Part shown: positions 45,643 through 54,483 of the stretch, one piece after another
Numbering within the stretch: position 1 is the first letter of the stretch
Layout of the letters: each line of letters starts with the position of its first letter
Origin: Rhizobium rhododendri
GTDB taxonomy: Bacteria; Pseudomonadota; Alphaproteobacteria; Rhizobiales; Rhizobiaceae
Direction of reading: 5' to 3'
NCBI RefSeq assembly: GCF_007000325.2
Contig: NZ_CP117267.1
Location: forward strand, 62,001-126,000
DNA length: 64,000 nt
Translations under genes and position numbers: made by a program
Notes under the pieces: model-generated
Seen by the model: the letters and a program-made list of their open reading frames with translations, nothing else
Databases searched by the model: none
What the model was told of the DNA's origin: nothing

Positions 45643-46554
45643 TCAGTAGATTTCCGGCACGTACATTTCCGGGGGCACCGGCGAACGACTGTAGTCTTCG
45701 TGGCGGATACGGCCGGGCAGTTCCACTTCTGCCTTTGGCACATCCTCGTAAGGAATCTGCTTCAGGAGATGGGCGATGCAGTTTAGGCGCGCCCTTTTCT
45801 TGTCCACGGCCTGTACGACCCACCAAGGCGCCGCATCGCTGTGGGTGCGCGCCAGCATGTCTTCCTTGGCCTTTGTATATTCTTCCCAGTGGATGCGGCT
45901 TTCCATGTCCATCGGCGAAAGCTTCCATTGCTTCAGCGGATCGTGGATGCGCATCTTGAACCGGAATTCCTGCTCCTCGTCGGTGATCGAGAACCAGTAT
46001 TTGATGAGGATGATGCCCGAGCGGACCAGCATGCGCTCGAATTCGGGCACGGACCGGAAAAATTCCTCCAGTTCGTCTTCCGTACAAAAGCCCATGACGC
46101 GCTCTACGCCGGCCCGGTTATACCAGCTGCGGTCGAACAACACCATTTCGCCGGCCGTCGGCAGATGCGCGACATAGCGCTGGAAGTACCATTGATTGCG
46201 CTCGCGCTCGGTCGGAGCAGGAAGGGCGACCGTGCGGCAGACGCGCGGGTTTAACCGCTGCGTCACGCGCTTGATGGCGCCGCCCTTGCCGGCAGAATCG
46301 CGCCCTTCGAAGATGACCGCAACCTTCAGCTTCTTGTACTGCACCCAGTCCTGCAGCCGCACCAGTTCGTGCTGCAGCCGGAACAGCTCCCGGAAATAGA
46401 CCTTGCGCTCGAGCGTTGCTTCCGCCGGCTCGACCATGCCTTCGGCGACGAGCTCGTCGAGCCGGTCTTCCTCCATCTGCATCTCCAGCTCTTCGTCGAA
46501 GCTGTCGGCAATTTCATCCTTGATGCGGCGAAGCTGGTCTTCCTGATCGGACAT
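45643..46554 (-). CDS. ppk2: Polyphosphate kinase 2 family protein (first copy)
   Basis: A 303-residue PPK2-class kinase. Walker A is FEGRDSAGKGGAIKRV, Walker B lies in [20 protein letters not shown], and the lid/basic region KKRARLNCIAHLLKQI is present. PPK2 proteins phosphorylate nucleotides with polyphosphate or make polyphosphate from nucleotides. An acidic N-terminal extension of about 55 residues (EELEMQMEEDRLDELV) precedes the core. ATG 46554 has AAGGAAC as SD. It is divergent from the phosphate permease pit, with a candidate PhoB box 43 bases upstream. Confidence 0.92.
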   Translation of the reverse strand: MSDQEDQLRRIKDEIADSFDEELEMQMEEDRLDELVAEGMVEPAEATLERKVYFRELFRLQHELVRLQDWVQYKKLKVAVIFEGRDSAGKGGAIKRVTQRLNPRVCRTVALPAPTERERNQWYFQRYVAHLPTAGEMVLFDRSWYNRAGVERVMGFCTEDELEEFFRSVPEFERMLVRSGIILIKYWFSITDEEQEFRFKMRIHDPLKQWKLSPMDMESRIHWEEYTKAKEDMLARTHSDAAPWWVVQAVDKKRARLNCIAHLLKQIPYEDVPKAEVELPGRIRHEDYSRSPVPPEMYVPEIY

Positions 46555-46596
46555 TGGCGCGTTCCTTCGTTTGCACACAGACAGGAGCAGGAGTTG

Positions 46597-46614
46597 GCGA
46601 CAGGAATGTGACAA
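46597..46614 (-). promoter_or_regulatory. Candidate PhoB box upstream of the first ppk2
   Basis: On the minus strand TTGTCAC (46614-46608), four bases, CTGTCGC (46603-46597): two half-sites 11 bases apart, against the consensus CTGTCAT with the same spacing. It lies between divergent ppk2 and pit and could act on either. Confidence 0.55.
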
Positions 46615-46732
46615 ACCGGCATCCCGCAGCCATCGTTTCCCGTCCCGGCGCCTGCAAATGGCCGGGATGTCACCAGACCTTCACAGAGCCATTTTATTAA
46701 CAATTGATAAGTTTAGATGAGGGAGCGATTAA

Positions 46733-48334
46733 ATGGTCGATATGAGCGCTGAGCGGAGCAACGCCGGGATCGGCCACCCGCTGGATAAAACCGGGGGCTC
46801 CGGCAAGTGGTTCGTACCCCTTCTCGTTCTCGTGCTTCTCGGCGGACTCGGCTATATCGCCTATGCGCTGGACCGTGATCTCACCTCCGCCTCCGCTGTT
46901 CCGTGGATACTCCTCGGCCTTGCGCTTCTGATTGCTCTCGGATTTGAATTCGTCAACGGCTTCCACGACACGGCAAATGCAGTGGCGACTGTCATCTATA
47001 CGCGCTCGATGCCTGCCGAATTCGCCGTCATCTGGTCCGGTTTCTTCAATTTCCTCGGGGTTCTCACCTCGTCGGGTGCCGTGGCTTTCGGCATCTTGGC
47101 CCTGCTTCCGGTAGAACTGATCCTGCAGGTCGGCTCCGGTTCGGGTCTCGCCATGGTCTTCGCGCTGTTGATCGCCGCCATCGTCTGGAACCTCGGGACC
47201 TGGTATCTCGGCCTCCCGTCGTCGAGTTCGCATACGCTGGTCGGCTCGATCATTGGCGTTGGCCTGGCCAACCAGTTCCTAGCCCCCGCCGGCAGCGCCA
47301 CCAGCGGCGTCGACTGGTCGCAGGCGACCAATATCGGCCTTTCGCTGCTGATCTCGCCGTTGATCGGCTTCGGTTTCTCCGCAATCCTGCTTCTGGTCAT
47401 GAAGGTCTTCATCAAGAACAAGGCGCTCTACGAGGAGCCGAAGACCAACGGTCCTCCGCCGCTGTGGATCCGCGGCCTGCTGATCTTCACGTGCACCGGT
47501 GTCAGCTTTGCGCACGGCTCCAACGATGGCCAGAAAGGCATGGGCCTGATCATGCTCATCCTGATCGGTCTCGTGCCGACCGCCTTTGCGCTCAACCGGA
47601 CCCCGGACGTCAATTATCTCGAAGCCTACAAGTCCGCCTCTGCACAGGTCGAGACCGCGCTCGGCAAGTATGTCAAACCGGGCATCGTCGTCGCCGATGC
47701 GAAGGCCGCTGTATCGGATGCGGTCAAGACAAAGACATGGACCGACGCGACCACACCGGCGCTGCAGCAATATATCCACATCACCAGCCAGGAAGTCGCT
47801 GCCTTTCCAACCCTCGAAGCCGTGCCTCCGAACATGGTCGGCAACGTCCGCAACGACATCTATCTGATCGGCGAAGCGCTGAAGCTCATCGACAAGCAGA
47901 AGCTTCTGGCGATGGATGCGAAAGACCTTGCCGCTGTCACCGGCTATCACAAGGCCGTCGACAACGCGACGAAGTTCATCCCGACCTGGGTCAAGGTGGC
48001 CGTTGCGCTGGCACTCGGGCTCGGCACCATGATCGGCTGGAAACGCATCGTCGTCACCGTCGGCGAAAAGATCGGCAAGACACACCTGACCTACGGCCAG
48101 GGTGGCGCTGCCGAAGTCGTGGCGATGATCACCATCGGCGCCGCCGACCATTTCGGCCTGCCGGTTTCCACCACCCACGTGCTCTCGTCCGGCGTCGCCG
48201 GAACTATGGCAGCCAACGGCTCTGGCCTGCAATGGTCGACCATCCGCAACATGCTGACCGCCTGGGTTCTCACCCTGCCAGCCTCGATCGCCATCGCTTT
48301 CGTTCTCTACGTGATCCTGCGCCAGGTCTTCTGA
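46733..48334 (+). CDS. pit: Low-affinity inorganic phosphate transporter (Pit)
   Basis: A 533-residue membrane protein of the PiT family, which imports metal-phosphate with protons. The two family signatures are FEFVNGFHDTANAVATVIYT (first half) and GAADHFGLPVSTTHVLSSGV (second half). A cytoplasmic/periplasmic insert of about 150 residues (around 295-430) with low hydrophobicity separates the halves. GAGGGAG precedes the ATG. It is divergent from ppk2; in S. meliloti the pit operon is repressed by PhoB under phosphate limitation. Confidence 0.93.
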   Translation: MVDMSAERSNAGIGHPLDKTGGSGKWFVPLLVLVLLGGLGYIAYALDRDLTSASAVPWILLGLALLIALGFEFVNGFHDTANAVATVIYTRSMPAEFAVIWSGFFNFLGVLTSSGAVAFGILALLPVELILQVGSGSGLAMVFALLIAAIVWNLGTWYLGLPSSSSHTLVGSIIGVGLANQFLAPAGSATSGVDWSQATNIGLSLLISPLIGFGFSAILLLVMKVFIKNKALYEEPKTNGPPPLWIRGLLIFTCTGVSFAHGSNDGQKGMGLIMLILIGLVPTAFALNRTPDVNYLEAYKSASAQVETALGKYVKPGIVVADAKAAVSDAVKTKTWTDATTPALQQYIHITSQEVAAFPTLEAVPPNMVGNVRNDIYLIGEALKLIDKQKLLAMDAKDLAAVTGYHKAVDNATKFIPTWVKVAVALALGLGTMIGWKRIVVTVGEKIGKTHLTYGQGGAAEVVAMITIGAADHFGLPVSTTHVLSSGVAGTMAANGSGLQWSTIRNMLTAWVLTLPASIAIAFVLYVILRQVF

Positions 48335-48340
48335 TCCGAG

Positions 48341-48378
48341 AGCGGATGCGGGCGCCGCAGACGGCGCCCGCATCCGCT
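48341..48378 (+). terminator. Very stable hairpin after pit
   Basis: AGCGGATGCGGGCGCCG and CGGCGCCCGCATCCGCT form 17 perfect pairs with loop CAGA, seven bases after the pit stop. There is no T-run, so termination is not certain. The rest of the 301-base gap to 48635 shows no gene. Confidence 0.65.
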
Positions 48379-48635
48379 CGACGTCTTCGTATTGCGACCG
48401 TCGCTGCAATCTCGTCGTCTCGCACCCAGCCGCGCGACAGGCACCACCACCCCGAACCATCAGGCCCGGACAAGGTCGCATCTCTATTCCTGCGGGTATT
48501 GCGGGGAGGCGGAGAGGTATTGGACGTTGCGCGTCCATCGCCAAAAGTTTTCGCTGCAGACGGCTTCCGCCAGATGGGTGTCCTACCCATCTTTTCGTCG
48601 GTGCCGGAGATTTCCGTTAAATGCAGGAACAGACC

Positions 48636-49832
48636 ATGGCGCATCAGTTCGACGATTTTTCCCTCGAAATTCTGATGAAGAACAAAGCTTGGAGTTTCGG
48701 CAACGTTGATACGAAAGCGGTGGTCTCGCCAAGGCTCAGCCTGCAATCCGGCGGCCATCTGCAGGACTACTCGCACCCAAACGAGAACGCCTGGAGAGTG
48801 AAGGCGGGCGCTATCGAGTTTCTCAATCAGGACGGTGCTGTTTCCACCCGGTTCGATCGCATAATCGAGAACGACGGCAAGTATACGATGGAAGGACGAT
48901 TTCGCCTCGGCGGTACAGGAGAAATCCACTATCTGCAGGAGTGCGGAGAAATCGCACGGCCTTTGAACCGGACAGCACTCGTCGTTCCCATCCACGACGC
49001 CTATTTCATCTATGGCATCAACCTTCTCTACCAGAGCGTCGATTCCGACTACGACATCGTCTTTGTGTTCTCGACCGATGCTGACCGTCGGGCTTTTGCA
49101 ACGATGCACCAGCCATCGGCGTCCCTTTATTACCATGCGATCGTCCTCGATGATCATTTAACCGGCAGCGCGATCTCTGTCGTGGCCGATCGCAAGACTT
49201 GGCCGACGGTCAAGAAGTTTCTCGCGCTCTCGCTGGTCCACAAGTCCTACGACTATATTCTCTGCGTCGATGCCGAGACCTTCATTCTCCGGCCGACCGG
49301 ATGGACGGCGGCGGCGGAGCAGGTCGTTTCGCAGGCCCGTTGGTATGCCGGATTGCTGACGCAAAAACACGCGGCTGAACGCAACATCATGCACGCCTCG
49401 TCGATGGCGCTATCGCCGCATGCAGAGCACGCCGATATCCAGGCGATATCGCGCAACTGGGGATTCTATAGCTGGTGGTGGGATATTCCGGTCTACGCAG
49501 CCGGAAGCGTTCCCGGATTTCTGAACTGGATAGAGTGGGACACCAGCCTGCAATTCGTCGAAAGGTTTGCCCATAACCTCTACGATCACATCACCTACCA
49601 GTTCTACATGGGGCTGCACGGCGGCTTCTCGTTCGTCCCGGTGGAAGGGATCGCCCATTCGCTCGAGTTCAAGCCGGCTGCCATGGTTGGCAGGGTTCAC
49701 CGCGAAATCAATCCCGTGCGGTGGGCAAATGCCTTTGCCTACGCGCAGGACGCGGATTTCTTCAGGGAAAACGACTATCTCGCGATCTACCACATTGATC
49801 GCAAATCCTTCCCGCAGTTCGAGCTGGCCTGA
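48636..49832 (+). CDS. Glycosyltransferase-like protein (GT-A fold) with N-terminal beta domain
   Basis: A 398-residue protein of two parts. Residues 1-95 form a beta-rich domain (WSFGNVDTKAVVSPRLSL, RVKAGAIEFLNQDGAVSTRF). The rest looks like a GT-A nucleotide-sugar transferase: LVVPIHDAYFIYGINLLYQS at the start, YDYILCVDAETFIL as a DxD-like metal site, and many Trp/Tyr residues later (GFYSWWWDIPVY). No signal peptide or membrane segment is seen. The role may be in surface polysaccharide; no other polysaccharide gene is adjacent. ATG 48636 has AGGA at good spacing; ATG 48621 is the alternative. Confidence 0.6.
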   Translation: MAHQFDDFSLEILMKNKAWSFGNVDTKAVVSPRLSLQSGGHLQDYSHPNENAWRVKAGAIEFLNQDGAVSTRFDRIIENDGKYTMEGRFRLGGTGEIHYLQECGEIARPLNRTALVVPIHDAYFIYGINLLYQSVDSDYDIVFVFSTDADRRAFATMHQPSASLYYHAIVLDDHLTGSAISVVADRKTWPTVKKFLALSLVHKSYDYILCVDAETFILRPTGWTAAAEQVVSQARWYAGLLTQKHAAERNIMHASSMALSPHAEHADIQAISRNWGFYSWWWDIPVYAAGSVPGFLNWIEWDTSLQFVERFAHNLYDHITYQFYMGLHGGFSFVPVEGIAHSLEFKPAAMVGRVHREINPVRWANAFAYAQDADFFRENDYLAIYHIDRKSFPQFELA

Positions 49833-49876
49833 ACGGCGGCTGGCTATCATGCCTGATCGGAGCCGGTTTGGTATGT

Positions 49877-50545
49877 TCACCCCATCCCGGGAGCGGTTCT
49901 GAGTGCCATCAGTCGCGACCGGAGGCTGCCGTATTGGTAGACTGCGCGCAAAAGCTGCCTTGCCAGGTAGATGGCGAGTTCGCTTTCTTCCCGGTTGGCG
50001 CTAAAGGGCTCCCGCGCTTGTATCTCCGCATCATCGTTGATCACGATGCGAGCGCCGCCCGCGATGCCGGGGTGCTCTCCGGTCATGGGCGTGAATGTGT
50101 TGAGGGCAGCGATGCGGCTCTGCAGGCCTTCTCCGTCGGCGTCGATATCGTTGCAGAGATGCTCGAGCATGTGGCGGACCAGCACTGCCGAGGCCACGTA
50201 GAGCCCCACCGCATGACACTGGACCGCCTCCTCGATTGTCCCCATGAGGCTGGGCGGAAGGGTGTTCCCGGAGAACACGAGGACTTCCGGCCGGTGAACG
50301 GAACGGCCTCCCTCGCTGTCCGAAAACGCCGAGATGACAGCATGGCACTCGGGGTTGGGGCACTGTCGAAGTCCGGCATAATAGATGACGGCCCCAGGCT
50401 GCGAACCGCTGCTCTCGCCGTAGGACCACTGAAGATCCGGCACCCGGGAAAATCCGAGCATCACATTTCGATGGCCGCACGCAGGGCAGCATATGTCCGC
50501 AAGCCAGCTCCCGACCGGGGCTTGGACGCCTTCAACGAAATGCAT
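49877..50545 (-). CDS. DUF4145-like protein with N-terminal zinc ribbon
   Basis: A 222-residue soluble protein. Two CxxC-like pairs (CCPACGH near residue 19 and CPNPEC near 62) suggest a zinc ribbon. The C-terminal half is helical: VGLYVASAVLVRHMLEHLCN and LQSRIAALNTF, the pattern of DUF4145, a domain linked to HEPN-like and restriction or defence proteins. I cannot test for the HEPN RxxxxH motif, which is not obvious. It stands alone between a glycosyltransferase-like gene and tRNA-Thr. No SD is convincing. Confidence 0.5.
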   Translation of the reverse strand: MHFVEGVQAPVGSWLADICCPACGHRNVMLGFSRVPDLQWSYGESSGSQPGAVIYYAGLRQCPNPECHAVISAFSDSEGGRSVHRPEVLVFSGNTLPPSLMGTIEEAVQCHAVGLYVASAVLVRHMLEHLCNDIDADGEGLQSRIAALNTFTPMTGEHPGIAGGARIVINDDAEIQAREPFSANREESELAIYLARQLLRAVYQYGSLRSRLMALRTAPGMG

Positions 50546-50584
50546 GGGTGAACGATCTTTGTGTAGTTTTAAAGACTGAGAAAA

Positions 50585-50660
50585 TGGTGCCGCTTAGAGG
50601 ACTCGAACCTCTGACCCCATCATTACGAATGATGTGCTCTACCACCTGAGCTAAAGCGGC
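50585..50660 (-). tRNA. tRNA-Thr (anticodon CGT), CCA encoded
   Basis: Read on the minus strand: acceptor GCCGCTT (50660-50654) pairs with AAGCGGC, then A-CCA (50588-50585). D arm GCTCAGGTGGTAGAGC, anticodon loop TTCGTAA with CGT, and T arm AGAGGTTCGAGTCCTCT are intact. CGT reads the ACG codon. Confidence 0.97.
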
Positions 50661-50769
50661 AATCGCGGCGTCTGGGACAGCCTTCGATGTGCATGGGGCT
50701 GATACAGTCTCTCGGACAAGATTTCAAGCGCTCTGTTGGCAGATCGCCAAAAAACCGTCGCAGGCCGTT

Positions 50770-51726
50770 TCACCGCAGCAGTCGGGCGCGCGCCTGCCGG
50801 TATTCCCGCTCCAGACGGTCGACGAGATCCCGCACGGGGACGACGGCATCGATGGCGCCGATGCCCTGTCCCGATCCCCAGATGTCCTTCCATGCCTTGG
50901 CGCCCGAGCTTGCCTGTTCGAAGTCCATTGTCGCAGAATCCTCGGGCAGGCTGTCGGGATCAAGCCCGGCGGCGAGGATCGAGGCTTTTAGATAGTTGCC
51001 GCTGACCCCCGTAAAGTAGCTGGACGTGACGATGTCGGCGGCCTTGCCGTCGACGATTGCCTGCTTGTAGGCGCTGCTCGCCCGGGCCTCCTCGGTCGCG
51101 ATGAAAGGCGAGCCGATATAGGCCATGTCGGCGCCCATCGCCTCGGCCGCCAGAATGCCGCCGCCTGTGGAAATGGCGCCGCCGAGAAGCAGCGGGCCGT
51201 TAAACCATTGCCGGATTTCCTGGACGAGCGCAAAGGGCGACAGCGACCCCGCGTGGCCGCCGGCACCCGCTGCCACCGCGATCAGGCCATCCGCACCCTT
51301 GGCGATAGCCGAGCGGGCGTGGCGCAGGGTCGTGACATCGTGCAACACGATGCCGCCATAGGAGTGGACGGCCGCATTGACCTCCGGCACCGCCCCCAGC
51401 GATGAGATGACGATGGGTGTCTTGTATTTCACGCAGAGCGAGAGGTCGTGCTCCAGCCGCCGGTTGGACTTGTGGACGATCTGGTTGACGGCGTAGGGCG
51501 CGGCTGGCTGATCGGGATGGGCAGCGTCGTGTGCAGCCAGCGTCTCGGTGATTTCAGCCAGCCATTCGTCCAGAAGACTTTCCGGGCGAGCATTGAGGGC
51601 CGGAAAGCTGCCGACGACGCCTGCCTTGCACTGCGCAAGTGTCATCGTCGGGTGGGAAATGATAAAAAGCGGCGATGCTACGACCGGCAGGCGCAGGCCG
51701 CGCGTCAGGATCGGTGGAAGCGCCAT
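50770..51726 (-). CDS. Nitronate monooxygenase (2-nitropropane dioxygenase family)
   Basis: A 318-residue TIM-barrel flavoprotein. It shows the family start LPPILTRGLRLPVVASPLFI, the FMN-binding ADGLIAVAAGAGGHAG with the catalytic His, and LLLGGAISTGGGILAAEAMG. Members oxidise alkyl nitronates such as propionate 3-nitronate, a plant defence toxin, to the aldehyde or keto acid and nitrite. ATG 51726 follows AGGAG by eight bases; a TTG two codons earlier is less likely. It is monocistronic, downstream of nothing recognisable. Confidence 0.9.
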   Translation of the reverse strand: MALPPILTRGLRLPVVASPLFIISHPTMTLAQCKAGVVGSFPALNARPESLLDEWLAEITETLAAHDAAHPDQPAAPYAVNQIVHKSNRRLEHDLSLCVKYKTPIVISSLGAVPEVNAAVHSYGGIVLHDVTTLRHARSAIAKGADGLIAVAAGAGGHAGSLSPFALVQEIRQWFNGPLLLGGAISTGGGILAAEAMGADMAYIGSPFIATEEARASSAYKQAIVDGKAADIVTSSYFTGVSGNYLKASILAAGLDPDSLPEDSATMDFEQASSGAKAWKDIWGSGQGIGAIDAVVPVRDLVDRLEREYRQARARLLR

Positions 51727-52017
51727 TGGCAAGCTCCTGTGCTCACTGGCGCCGATAAATGCGCCACGTTTTTGCTATCAGGTTCGGATCGGCGGGAAAA
51801 GTCGCTTTTCGATCAGGGCGGCGATGCTGCCGCTGCCCTTGATGGTGGCTGAAGCGCCGCTATCTTTGAGCAAATACCGTGGTAACCTGTCTTATCCCCG
51901 GTCTAATGGCATCTGCATGGTACCGACCCTTGCGTATCGCCGGACAGGGCATTACCGATTCCTGCCAGTCATTTGTCAGGATTGCATGGCGTCGCCAGTC
52001 AGAGTGAAGGACCGGAT

Positions 52018-53352
52018 GTGAGCGGATTAGAAACGGCCATCAGAAGCGCCCTGGAGCGATCCGAGCGCGACAACCCCGAGGTTCGGGCTCGCGTTTACCA
52101 GTCCGCCCGCCAGGCACTGGAAGCTGGCTTGCGCAAGCAGGACATCACCGACGTCGAAACGGTTGCCGCCCAGCGCCAGCGTCTGGAACTGACGATCCGA
52201 GCGATCGAGGGCGAGGAGCGGGCGAGGCTTCGCGATGCTGCCGTTGTCCAGCCAGCTGCCGAGCCCGTCCCGTCTCCCACGCGACCCTCCGAGCCTGTGC
52301 CGGAGCCTGCAAGGCCGGTGGTGCAGCCGGCTTCACGGCCGGTCGCTGCCCAGTCCATGGCAGCTCCCCGGCCTGCGCCTATTTCGCCCGCCGCAGCGCC
52401 ACCGCTCGGCGCCGCAGTGCGGCCAGAGGCGACACAGCAGCCGGGACGCATGGAGCCCGGAATGGAGTTGCGCGGCGAGACGCGCGGTGCCGATACGTCT
52501 TCTTCCGGCCACACGGATGAAGGTGACCTCGGCGGCATCCATGCAGGTCCCGGCGATCACCTGGCAGCCGAACCCGGCGCCTACGAGGAGCCGGCGATGG
52601 CGGCGCCGTCGCGCAGCATGGATTTCAAGCCGGAGCGGGCGGTCAGCCGTCGCAAGCCGCGCAAGTTCTTTTCCCGCCTGCTGGTGTTTTGCATCGTCGT
52701 CGCCTTTCTCGGCATCGGTGCCTGGTGGGTTAAGACCTCGGGCGTGCTTCTGACAGCAGCGCAGCGCGACACCAGTGTCCGGAACCAGCCGGCGCAGATC
52801 ACTCCCGAAGGCGAAGACGCCAACGACAACAACGCCGATCTCGACTCCGGCAGCAACGCCGGTCTGGCGACGATCGACCCGCAGGACCGGTTCTCGGCCG
52901 ACTGGATCCAGATCTTCGGGCCGACCGATGCCGCAAAGGCTGTCAGCGGCACCCAGGCGAAGATCGAAAACGCCTCGGAAAATGAAGGTCCGACAGTCCG
53001 TCTGACCTCGCAGTCGCCCGACACCACCGGCAATGTCGCGATCCCTGTTCCATCGGCTACCCTGCAGAAGCTCTCGGGCAAGCCGGCAACGGTTGCCATG
53101 ACGCTGCAGGCGATCTCGGATGCACCGACACAGATTACCGTCGAATGCAGTTTCGGTACCTATGGCGGTTGCGGCCGTCACCGGTTCGATGTGACGCGCC
53201 AGAAGTCCGATGCGCTGTTCCAGCTGCGTTTCAACAAGCCGCTGCCGGCTGATGCTTCCGGCAACCTCGTGTTCAATACGGATGTCGACGGCAAGTCGAC
53301 CGGCGTCAATATCTACGCCATCCGCGTGCTTCCCGGAAACGAGGCGCCCTGA
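52018..53352 (+). CDS. Membrane-anchored protein of unknown function
   Basis: A 444-residue protein. The N-terminal 75 residues are helical and charged (AIRSALERSERDNPEVRARV); residues 80-170 are Pro/Ala-rich and disordered; one membrane segment (LLVFCIVVAFLGIGAWWV) lies near 220-238. The periplasmic part ends in a beta domain with PTQITVECSFGTYGGCGRHR and GVNIYAIRVLP, with two Cys. I do not recognise the family; it appears to be rhizobial. GTG 52018 follows AAGGA by six bases; the overlapping ATG at 52016 stops at once. It is convergent with the second ppk2. Confidence 0.7.
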   Translation: MSGLETAIRSALERSERDNPEVRARVYQSARQALEAGLRKQDITDVETVAAQRQRLELTIRAIEGEERARLRDAAVVQPAAEPVPSPTRPSEPVPEPARPVVQPASRPVAAQSMAAPRPAPISPAAAPPLGAAVRPEATQQPGRMEPGMELRGETRGADTSSSGHTDEGDLGGIHAGPGDHLAAEPGAYEEPAMAAPSRSMDFKPERAVSRRKPRKFFSRLLVFCIVVAFLGIGAWWVKTSGVLLTAAQRDTSVRNQPAQITPEGEDANDNNADLDSGSNAGLATIDPQDRFSADWIQIFGPTDAAKAVSGTQAKIENASENEGPTVRLTSQSPDTTGNVAIPVPSATLQKLSGKPATVAMTLQAISDAPTQITVECSFGTYGGCGRHRFDVTRQKSDALFQLRFNKPLPADASGNLVFNTDVDGKSTGVNIYAIRVLPGNEAP

Positions 53353-53368
53353 GGCGCACTCTTAGTCA

Positions 53369-54250
53369 TCATTTGAGAAACCCCGGTCCCGAGCCGAGGA
53401 TCTTTCCATCGATCTCGCCGATAGCGTCGTTATCCTTGCCGGGATAGTCCAGCGTCGAAAGTATGTGCCGGATCAGGTTGAGGCGGGCGCGCCGCTTGTC
53501 GTTGGCGTGGAGAACGGTCCACGGCGAATAGTCCGTGTGGGTTTCCTTCAGCATCCGGTCGCGCTTTTCGCTGTAGTCGTCCCACTTGTCGAGGGCGGCG
53601 ATATCCATGGATGACAGCTTCCAGACCTTGCGCGGATCGTGGCGCCGGTCGTGAAAGCGTTTCAGCTGCATTTCCCGGCCGATGTCGAGGTAGAACTTGA
53701 AGAACATGATGCCCTCATGCTCGACGATTTTCTCCATCTGCGGCGCCTGGTGAAGGAACTGCTCGTACTGCTCCGGCGTGCAAAACCCCATCACCGGCTC
53801 GACCCCGGCGCGGTTGTACCAGGAGCGGTCGAACAGGACGAATTCGCCCGATGTCGGGAATTGGTCCACGTAACGCTGGAAATACCATTGCCCGGCTTCG
53901 CGGTCGTTCGGCTTGCTGAGTGCCACGACCCGCGCGAGGCGTGGGTTCATGTGGGCGGAGGTCGCAAAGATCGCACCGCCCTTGCCGGCAGCATCCCGGC
54001 CCTCGAAAATGGCCATGATCCGCTTGCCCGTCGCCTGCAGCCAGAACTGGACCTTCACGAGTTCGATCTGAAGCGCTTTCAGATCGTCCATGTATTCGCT
54101 GCTTTTCAGCTTTTTCTTATAAGGAAAGTGGCCGGACGACAGCGCCTTGTCTGCGACCCAGTCGGGCAGAACGGGGTCGTCGACGTCGAAGATACGCCGT
54201 TTGCCGTGCAGCTCCAGCTCGACCATGCGGCTTTCGACTTCGTCTCCCAT
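53369..54250 (-). CDS. ppk2: Polyphosphate kinase 2 family protein (second copy)
   Basis: A 293-residue PPK2 kinase with Walker [38 protein letters not shown], and [19 protein letters not shown]. It is closer to the single-domain class that uses ADP/GDP and polyphosphate, but the class cannot be proved by reading. Ala or Asn choice in the lid was not tested. ATG 54250 follows GAGGAGGATCT. It is divergent from phoR, the arrangement of ppk2 and phoR in S. meliloti. Its upstream region has GACACA-7-TGTGTC (54325-54343), a possible regulator site. Confidence 0.92.
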   Translation of the reverse strand: MGDEVESRMVELELHGKRRIFDVDDPVLPDWVADKALSSGHFPYKKKLKSSEYMDDLKALQIELVKVQFWLQATGKRIMAIFEGRDAAGKGGAIFATSAHMNPRLARVVALSKPNDREAGQWYFQRYVDQFPTSGEFVLFDRSWYNRAGVEPVMGFCTPEQYEQFLHQAPQMEKIVEHEGIMFFKFYLDIGREMQLKRFHDRRHDPRKVWKLSSMDIAALDKWDDYSEKRDRMLKETHTDYSPWTVLHANDKRRARLNLIRHILSTLDYPGKDNDAIGEIDGKILGSGPGFLK

Positions 54251-54483
54251 AGATCCTCCTCGGGCCATTGGCCTGTATTTGCCATCAGGGGCTCAGTTCG
54301 TAAAAATTATAAACCGGCTCAGAAGACACATATTTACTGTGTCATTTCAAGCCTTCCGCCGACTATGACTGGCGAGGGAGCCCAAGGGTTCCACGACTGT
54401 GGATAGTGCTGAAAACTTCTGTCATGAATTTGCTATATCAGTCCGAGTCTTAGACGTGTGGACGTAGAATCGGACCGGCGGCG

